64,000 nucleotides of DNA, from positions 1,798,001-1,862,000 of the forward strand of contig OZ234497.1 in NCBI GenBank assembly GCA_965153455.1, in the 5' to 3' direction. Shown piece after piece: positions 62,936-64,000 of the stretch. The stretch is from Sphagnum compactum (Eukaryota > Bryophyta > Sphagnopsida > Sphagnales). The notes beneath the pieces were generated by a model. That model saw only the letters and a list, made by a program, of their open reading frames with translations. It did not search any database and had not been told where the DNA came from. Position 1 is the stretch's first letter. Each line of letters starts with the position of its first letter. Both the position numbers and the translations under genes were made by a program.

Positions 62936-63691
62936 CTTCAAAATATTTTGTTAATTTAAAAAAATTAATATTAAATCACGGCATGTATTTTTGTCATGGC
63001 ATGTTGTGAAAAATTTACAATATGTGACCAAAAATAAATTATAAAAATAAAATAAAATGTTACATGTTGATGTGGCATGTCAATCTATGTCATATTACCT
63101 TGGGACTTCATAATATCCGTGTCAATTTTTTAAAATTACAAATTACCTCATGCAACATGTGACTACCCAAAACAACTAAAAACATTTCATTAAATATGTC
63201 CTAATCAACTAGTCCTTTTTTATCAAAACCATGTAAATTGCATATTAATGAACTTTGTCCCATTTCACTAAAAACATAGTGGATTTGGGTAGTGAAAAAA
63301 TCCAAGATTTCTTCTTGTGTATGTTGACTGTGTAAGTAAGGAATATTAGTCAACATCCCATCGTTGACCACAACCCATGTCATTTTTGGGATTTGGTCCT
63401 TTAACCCCAAGGATGGAGATCAACTCTTTTAACACCATTAATGTGCATTTTATTTAACTTACTTCATTTTAAACATTGCGCAAATTATTTGATATTTTAT
63501 TAAGATTTTGTCCAAATGATAAGATTAAAGTTTAATCTTAAAGTTATTTCAATAATGTGCACAAATATATATATTTTTCCTTCTTAAAATATAAATTGAT
63601 TGGGAAAAACAAATTTGAATTTCATTATTGAATACCATTTCTATGACCATTCCTTGAATTTTTTTTTCAAACACATGATTTATAAATGGAT

Positions 63692-63728
<37 letters not shown>
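63692..63728. repeat. (TA)n(TG)n microsatellite
   Basis: A TA run passes directly into a TG run of about eleven units. Confidence 0.9.
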
Positions 63729-64000
63729 TTTAAACCTTCATTTGATTTTAAAATTAGAATACACAATTGTTTTTAGTATAGATCATAATTTTACCAATAT
63801 AACTTAATGTAGATGTGTGATATATAATTATAAATTAGTCATAAATAAACTATAATAGAATATAATAAAAGATCTTATATTAGCCATATTATTTATCATA
63901 TAAAAAATAAATTAAAAATGTATTTTAATTTTAAATATTAATTAGTGCCATATAATTAATTGATTTTATGGAACTATAAATGTTATTATGTTTACACATA

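Larger units (their letters stand above)
61848..64000. other. AT-rich gene-free block
   Basis: No gene is supported. The minus-strand frame at 63,410-63,201 has no motif that I can name. Confidence 0.4.

Noticed and set aside
1-64000. CRISPR arrays, operons, bacterial promoters, rRNA and tRNA genes
   Set aside because: The window is plant nuclear DNA. The repeat arrays lack regular spacers, and no intact tRNA or rRNA was recognised by eye.

Overview
The window looks like nuclear DNA of a land plant with a large, gene-poor, AT-rich genome. Two things point to a plant: a split gene for an NDR/NDL-family protein (SF21 type) and a decayed fragment of plastid rpoB. The rpoB fragment reads closer to what I recall of non-flowering-plant plastids than to the angiosperm form of the C-terminus, and the Ty3/gypsy remnant belongs to a type I associate with bryophytes, lycophytes and ferns. 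That placement is inference, and I cannot name the species.

One intact host gene can be reconstructed. It lies on the minus strand at 2918-6312: eleven exons that join in frame with GT..AG junctions into a 349-residue NDL protein. A somewhat GC-richer stretch upstream (about 6.3-7.6 kb) is the likely 5' UTR and promoter. I found no second gene that I can support.

The rest is mobile-element sediment. 1-1.2 kb: a degenerate tandem array and a hAT transposase fragment. 11.1-12.2 kb: a second hAT transposase remnant next to a hAT-type terminus. 14-33 kb: AT-rich spacer with short terminal-inverted-repeat elements, including a dispersed family ending in GGTGAACCAGCACC, a 0.7-kb fold-back element at 25.6 kb and a small tandem array at 28.2 kb. 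34-38.7 kb: MITEs and arrays of short CCTAGG/CCATAGG-like repeats. 38.7-43.2 kb: nothing recognised.

43.18-52.1 kb is best explained as one Ty3/gypsy LTR retrotransposon. An internal segment, from inside the left LTR to the RNase H/integrase boundary, has been inverted, so gag-RT-RNase H lies on the minus strand while the LTRs and integrase lie on the plus strand. Three younger insertions sit inside it: a probable solo LTR, a 154-bp CACTA-type MITE with a 3-bp target duplication, and a 773-bp element with an 8-bp duplication. Next come a complete 1.49-kb non-autonomous hAT element (52.4-53.9 kb) and the rpoB fragment (53.9-54.1 kb). From 57.3 to 59.6 kb there are CTACCTA-type arrays, a CACTA-ended 1.15-kb element and two head-to-head arrays. 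The last 4.4 kb is AT-rich with poly-C and TA/TG tracts.
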